Positions 8,401-10,091 of a DNA stretch of 10,091 nucleotides are shown in pieces; position 1 is the stretch's first letter; every line of letters begins with the position of its first letter. Origin of the DNA: Spirogloea muscicola (Eukaryota; Streptophyta; Zygnematophyceae; Spirogloeales; Spirogloeaceae); assembly GCA_009602725.1 (NCBI GenBank), contig WELB01000051.1, forward strand, positions 116,101 to 126,191. The letters are read 5' to 3'. The notes under the pieces were generated by a model. It saw nothing but the letters and a program-made list of their open reading frames with translations. It made no database searches and was not told the DNA's origin. A program made the translations under genes and the position numbers.

Positions 8401-10091
8401 GGAGCCTGTATGCTCATACGAGGGCCGAACGTAAGGCGAGCCATGGCAACTGTCCACTGAAGCTCTTCCAAGGACGGCTCACTTGCTGCCTCCATTAACG
8501 TCCCCTTCTTCGCTCGGAAGTTTTGTATGATGAGCTCTTGGATGTGGCCATGTCTGAGATGCAAATCTCGCAGGGCCAACAAGTCGGTCACCCTGTCCTC
8601 CCTTGATTCACCAATGCCAATAAGGAGCCCGGACGTGAAGGGGACTCGCTCCTCCCCTACAGGAGTAGAAGCAAGAGCTTATCAGGTATGCAATGGTCAG
8701 TCATGCATCCATGAACTGATGTCTGTGCAACACCAGCACTCAGCATTCTCCGACTCGAGAGGCTGTACCAGCAGCTGCAATCGTCGCCATCCTCGCCAAG
8801 GGAGCTTTGTCAGGGCACTGGTGATGCGGGCCCCCCGGAGCTGTGAGGCTGGGCGCAGAGGACTCCAGCATGAGGCCCTGAGATGCTGACACCTTGCGCA
8901 GCCTAGCGACCTCGGCTCTGTCGCACACCACACGACATCAAAGAGGCGAGTCGTCATGGCAGGTGCACGTCTACTTCCCCTGCTACGTCCTCACCCCAGT
9001 CTCCCCATTGTCAGGGCTAGAGGTTGCAACATCAGAGGTATCAGGTCTTGAGTAGAGCAGGAGCTTGACAGCGTACTCATTGCAAAATACACCAGACTTC
9101 AGCTGGAGGCTTTCCAGCGCTTGTCAGAGGGTGCTCATAATTGGTAACTGGTGGCACTACCTGGACATGACTCCGGCATTCACGTGGGGCAGCAAGCCGG
9201 TCTCCTGCAGCACAGCTGTCGCAGCCTCCGACACATACCCCAGCGTAGTCGTGTGGCCCAGGGCGGCCAGCTGGCCAAGCAAGGGCCACAGCTTGAGCTC
9301 AGGGATCTCATTTTCTGCAGATTTCCTTTTCGAGGGCTCCAGCCATTGTTCTCTCCATTCAGACAAGCTGTCAGCTCTCCCCGTTGCATGGCATTTGCGC
9401 CTTGATGCTCCTGTTTGTGAAGCTTGGACTCCGGCGCACATCAACAGCGGCAGTGCCTGCAAAGTGGCCGGGCTAAGCATGCCGGTTGGGGTTGTGGTAA
9501 CTAGGGGTTTGCGAGATTTGAGACTTGCCTCCTGCCTGGCCTGGGGGTAGCGCAGCTCCGGCTTGTCACCGAGAGTGAAGAGGGCCTCGGTACAGCCCGC
9601 GGCGGCGCCGGCCTTGGCTACCGCCAGGACCTCCGCAATCGTCATGTACGCGCGCTGGCCTGGACGTGGCCCCGTGGCGAAGGTGCAGTAGCCGCAGGTA
9701 TCACGGCACAGCCGCGTCAACGGAATGAAGACCTGAGGGAGCAGCACCCAAGCTTTCAAAGTCAAGTCCTAGGAATACATGATCGAATGTCAATACATGC
9801 ACTCCAACTTGTGAGATAATTGGCTAATTTGAGCTTCTGACATTGGTGTGTCAATGAAGACAGCCGGGCCAGGTAGCGCCCAACGAGGCACTGGCACTCG
9901 GCCGCAGCGACGACGCTGGCGCTGGCAAGAGAGCTCGGGGCCGCCACGGCAGGCACCTTGGGCGAGAAGGTGACGAGGGCGGCGTCCGGCCGCCGGTCCC
10001 GCACGGCGCCAGCCGCCGCCACCAGGGCCTGCAGCGGCGCGACGCGCCCGACCAGGCGCAGGTCCGCCTCGCCGGGGAGCTCCCCGCCGCC
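2316..10091 (-). CDS. FO synthase, fused CofG-CofH (FbiC-type), 21 exons, 5' partial
   Basis: Bifunctional radical SAM enzyme for 7,8-didemethyl-8-hydroxy-5-deazariboflavin (FO). The CofH half joins tyrosine-derived hydroxybenzyl to 5-amino-6-ribitylaminouracil; the CofG half closes the deazaflavin ring. Spliced exons in reading order: 10091-9957, 9732-9529, 9270-9161, 8917-8769, 8656-8380, 8173-8068, 7716-7603, 7392-7140, 6918-6851, 6706-6611, 5681-5608, 5396-5355, 5158-5086, 4787-4651, 4380-4314, 4080-4015, 3814-3735, 3576-3489, 3181-3071, 2859-2742, 2476-2316. All joins are in phase: 842 residues plus stop, close to bacterial FbiC (about 850). CofG cluster cysteines are residues 54, 58 and 61 (CRDTCGYC); CofH cysteines are 519, 523 and 526 (CTYRCQFC). 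The linker is about 366-504. No in-frame ATG occurs in the first exon, so the start and any transit peptide lie outside. In green algae FO is the photolyase antenna. Introns 2 and 18 have GC donors. Confidence 0.95.
2543..2606. repeat. TGGCAA-rich degenerate repeat in intron 20
   Basis: TGGCAA recurs four times within about 60 bases. The last two copies extend to TGGCAACTCAT with a 19-base period (about 2573 and 2592). It looks like a decayed short tandem duplication. Confidence 0.6.
2742..2859 (-). CDS. FO synthase exon 20
   Basis: Residues 751-790, [36 protein letters not shown]. This is the conserved C-terminal CofH block. Acceptor CTTTCCAG|GCG, donor G|GTGTGT, phase 1. Confidence 0.95.
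3071..3181 (-). CDS. FO synthase exon 19
   Basis: Residues 714-750, [18 protein letters not shown] through [13 protein letters not shown]. Acceptor ATGACAG|GCC, donor CAG|GTCGAA, phase 0. [10 protein letters not shown] matches the family at the join across the second GC-AG intron. Confidence 0.93.
3182..3488 (-). other. FO synthase intron 18 (307 nt), GC-AG type
   Basis: Begins GCATGT after exonic CAG and ends GATGACAG. One minus-strand frame stays open through most of it (3486 down to 3121), but in a phase that does not match the exon 18 and 19 frame, and it has no recognisable domain. No other feature seen. Confidence 0.85.
3489..3576 (-). CDS. FO synthase exon 18
   Basis: Residues 684-713, [18 protein letters not shown] through PLPFVHMQ, one of the most conserved CofH segments. 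Acceptor CGTCAG|G. The donor is CAG|GCATGT, a GC donor in phase 0; no in-phase GT donor fits here. Confidence 0.92.
3735..3814 (-). CDS. FO synthase exon 17
   Basis: Residues 658-684, with [18 protein letters not shown] and the following PRH, a conserved CofH strand. The acceptor is CTGAAG|GTG, the only AAG acceptor in the gene; donor TG|GTAAGC, phase 2. Confidence 0.92.
4015..4080 (-). CDS. FO synthase exon 16
   Basis: Residues 636-657, [20 protein letters not shown] then LQ, matching the family pattern ILDDEVR..CPDK. Acceptor GCATCAG|GTG, donor CAG|GTGAGG, phase 0. Confidence 0.93.
4098..4248. repeat. Degenerate tandem repeat in FO synthase intron 15
   Basis: Two longer copies (4098-4160 and 4191-4248) and a partial middle copy (4160-4190). 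Shared pieces are GGTTCAG or GGGTCAG followed by TTGT, TGCTTCACA, and CAGCCTCTTCAC at 4132-4143 and 4220-4231. The copies have diverged by substitutions and small gaps. Confidence 0.65.
4314..4380 (-). CDS. FO synthase exon 15
   Basis: Residues 613-635, [19 protein letters not shown] then AAE, a hallmark of CofH and related menaquinone-pathway radical SAM enzymes. Acceptor TCACAG|C, donor GAG|GTACAG, phase 0. Confidence 0.94.
4651..4787 (-). CDS. FO synthase exon 14
   Basis: Residues 568-613, [16 protein letters not shown] through [12 protein letters not shown]. The join CMQ|GGIHP restores the CofH signature. Acceptor TTCTGCAG|GGA, donor AG|GTGCAA, phase 2. Confidence 0.94.
5086..5158 (-). 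CDS. FO synthase exon 13
   Basis: Residues 543-567, [20 protein letters not shown] then CMQ, the well-conserved CofH strand and helix. Acceptor CGGCAG|G, donor CAG|GTGAAA, phase 0. Confidence 0.94.
5355..5396 (-). CDS. FO synthase exon 12 (42-nt small exon)
   Basis: Residues 529-543, [15 protein letters not shown]. Acceptor ATGCAG|C completes the serine codon; donor CT|GTAAGA, phase 2. Although tiny, it supplies the SKG and LRG segments that the family needs at this point, and both junctions are in phase. Confidence 0.88.
5445..5460. repeat. (CA)8 microsatellite in intron 11
   Basis: Sixteen bases of perfect CA repeat within intron 11 of the FO synthase gene, preceded by GTAC. On the transcribed strand it reads as a TG repeat. 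Confidence 0.9.
5608..5681 (-). CDS. FO synthase exon 11: CofH [4Fe-4S] cysteine motif
   Basis: Residues 505-529. [19 protein letters not shown] continues to QFCAF, giving the second CX3CX2C cluster motif with cysteines 519, 523 and 526. Acceptor GACCAG|GTG; donor AG|GTATAG splits the serine codon of CAFS (phase 2). Confidence 0.95.
5925..5964. repeat. 20-bp tandem duplication in intron 10
   Basis: Two adjacent copies beginning CAAAAAGCAACTCCTTGC at 5925 and 5945, differing only in the last two bases of the 20-base unit. Confidence 0.9.
6053..6072. repeat. 10-bp tandem duplication in intron 10
   Basis: CAGGGGAACT occurs twice in direct succession, 6053-6062 and 6063-6072. Confidence 0.9.
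6103..6300. repeat. 13-bp inverted repeat spanning 198 bp in intron 10
   Basis: CCCCATGAAGCTG at 6103-6115 and its exact reverse complement at 6288-6300. The spacer of 172 bp shows no coding signal. No clear target-site duplication flanks the arms, so a mobile-element origin is unproven. Confidence 0.75.
6611..6706 (-). CDS. FO synthase exon 10: linker to CofH
   Basis: Residues 473-504, [14 protein letters not shown] through VSGDE, the helical approach to the CofH barrel. Acceptor CTATAG|GAA, donor GAG|GTCAGT, phase 0. Joins to [11 protein letters not shown] in exon 11 across the largest intron. Confidence 0.92.
6851..6918 (-). CDS. FO synthase exon 9: linker
   Basis: Residues 450-472, encoding [19 protein letters not shown], a helix that precedes CofH in FbiC proteins. 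Acceptor CCTGCAG|GG, donor GAG|GTTAGC, phase 0. Only 68 nt long; recognised by homology and by exact phase agreement on both sides. Confidence 0.88.
7083..7108. repeat. 13-bp tandem duplication in intron 8
   Basis: ACAGTAATACGCC occurs twice back to back (7083-7095 and 7096-7108), about 30 nt inside intron 8 from the exon 8 donor. Confidence 0.9.
7140..7392 (-). CDS. FO synthase exon 8: inter-domain linker
   Basis: Residues 366-450, starting [13 protein letters not shown] and containing ARGENWSPG. The second half is poorly conserved and forms part of the linker between the two radical SAM barrels. Acceptor ATCTCAG|GAC, donor G|GTGAGT, phase 1. Confidence 0.88.
7460..7501. repeat. 21-bp imperfect tandem duplication in intron 7
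   Basis: Copies start CTGGATCCCAAACC (7460) and CTGGGTCCTAAACT (7481) and differ at several positions, mostly transitions. Confidence 0.75.
7603..7716 (-). CDS. FO synthase exon 7: end of CofG half
   Basis: Residues 328-365, [10 protein letters not shown] to [11 protein letters not shown]. The join VNPE|APWP reproduces the family motif exactly. Acceptor TTTCCAG|GCA, donor CTG|GTGACC, phase 0. Third positions are much less GC-biased than in exons 1 and 2. Confidence 0.92.
7717..8067 (-). other. FO synthase intron 6 (351 nt)
   Basis: Begins GTCAAT, ends TTTCCAG. A short open stretch lies around 7893-7981 but nothing homologous to the family, and VNPE|APWP joins without it. No other feature seen. 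Confidence 0.85.
8068..8173 (-). CDS. FO synthase exon 6
   Basis: Residues 292-327, ending WVNPE before AG|GTCAAT (phase 0). The acceptor GTGCAG|T at 8173 is the only canonical in-phase choice I found near the homology. It adds about eight residues (SGSISQNC) ahead of [15 protein letters not shown] that bacterial homologues lack. A boundary at 8145 or 8149 would fit the family length better but needs a non-canonical splice site. Confidence 0.75.
8380..8656 (-). CDS. FO synthase exon 5
   Basis: Residues 200-292, the longest exon. Contains [14 protein letters not shown], the glycine-rich strand of the SAM site region, then [14 protein letters not shown] and [12 protein letters not shown]. Acceptor CTGTAG|GG, donor GC|GTAAGA in phase 2. 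Confidence 0.93.
8769..8917 (-). CDS. FO synthase exon 4
   Basis: Residues 150-200, including [13 protein letters not shown] and [12 protein letters not shown], both characteristic of the CofG core. The acceptor GCGACAG|A completes an arginine codon. The donor is CTG|GTACAG, phase 1. Confidence 0.92.
9161..9270 (-). CDS. FO synthase exon 3
   Basis: Residues 114-150, [10 protein letters not shown] through [13 protein letters not shown]. The acceptor GGCCAG|CTG was preferred over upstream AGs because the join ARQE|LAALGH has the same spacing as the family, while earlier acceptors would insert about eight or more residues. Ends at AG|GTAGTG in phase 2. Confidence 0.88.
9271..9528 (-). other. 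FO synthase intron 2 (258 nt), GC-AG type
   Basis: Begins GCAAGT directly after exonic GAG and ends GGCCAG. Apart from the T to C change at donor position 2 the site is a strong consensus, as is usual for functional GC donors. Confidence 0.8.
9529..9732 (-). CDS. FO synthase exon 2: CofG [4Fe-4S] cysteine motif
   Basis: Residues 46-113. Contains [10 protein letters not shown], the CX3CX2C motif that binds the radical SAM cluster, then [11 protein letters not shown], typical of CofG. The acceptor is CTCCCTCAG|GTC. The donor is GAG|GCAAGT, a GC donor with otherwise ideal consensus, phase 0. Confidence 0.93.
9957..10091 (-). CDS. FO synthase exon 1 (5' partial)
   Basis: Residues 1-45 of the visible protein, very GC-rich at third positions. 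It ends in TFSPK at an AAG|GTG donor (phase 0), and joining to exon 2 restores the family motif [13 protein letters not shown]. The frame is open through the window edge and has no methionine, so the exon or an earlier one continues outside. The coding frame also stays open into intron 1, but the family match stops exactly at this donor. Confidence 0.88.

Noticed and set aside
9065-9550. Plus-strand open frame of 161 codons
   Set aside because: Antisense shadow of FO synthase exons 2-3 and intron 2; no homology seen.
2316-10091. Bacterial or contaminant origin of the FO synthase
   Set aside because: Twenty spliceosomal introns with consensus ends and correct phases exclude a bacterial gene.
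126-10091. A functional cluster of lipase and FO synthase
   Set aside because: The genes converge, share no pathway known to me, and adjacent eukaryotic genes are usually unrelated.

Overview
The window is nuclear DNA of a eukaryote, most probably a green alga (Chlorophyta). It carries a plant-type plastid lipase homologue on the + strand and, on the - strand, a fused CofG-CofH deazaflavin (FO) synthase split by 20 spliceosomal introns. The codons of the lipase and of the 5' end of the FO synthase gene are very GC-rich. FO synthases of this fused type are known in actinobacteria (FbiC) and in green algae, and a bacterial source is ruled out by the introns. The genus cannot be told from the sequence.

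Layout from left to right. 1-123 is an uninterrupted poly-T run, followed by a CCG microsatellite that encodes a proline run. 126-1490 (+) is the 3' part of an intron-free class 3 lipase of the PLIP type; its N-terminus lies beyond the poly-T. 1491-2315 is an intergenic stretch between two convergent genes. 2316-10091 (-) is the FO synthase gene, read from right to left. I reconstructed it as 21 exons, with every join in phase, giving 842 codons plus stop. Its stop codon is at 2316-2318, and its first exon runs off the right edge without an in-frame start, so only the extreme N-terminus is missing.

The FO synthase has an N-terminal CofG-type radical SAM half (CX3CX2C in exon 2), a linker (exons 8-10) and a C-terminal CofH-type radical SAM half (CX3CX2C in exon 11). 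Together the two halves would make FO, the 5-deazaflavin that green algae use as light-harvesting cofactor of DNA photolyase. The lipase probably acts on plastid glycerolipids. I see no functional link between the two genes; they are tail-to-tail neighbours. Both promoters lie outside the window.

The introns (112 to 929 nt) hold no genes that I can support, but they contain several short tandem duplications, a (CA)8 tract and a 13-bp inverted repeat. Two of the 20 introns use GC instead of GT donors. Base composition changes with position: GC-rich at both ends (124-1490 and about 9540-10091) and much lower in between, so the FO synthase gene itself shows a falling 5' to 3' GC gradient.
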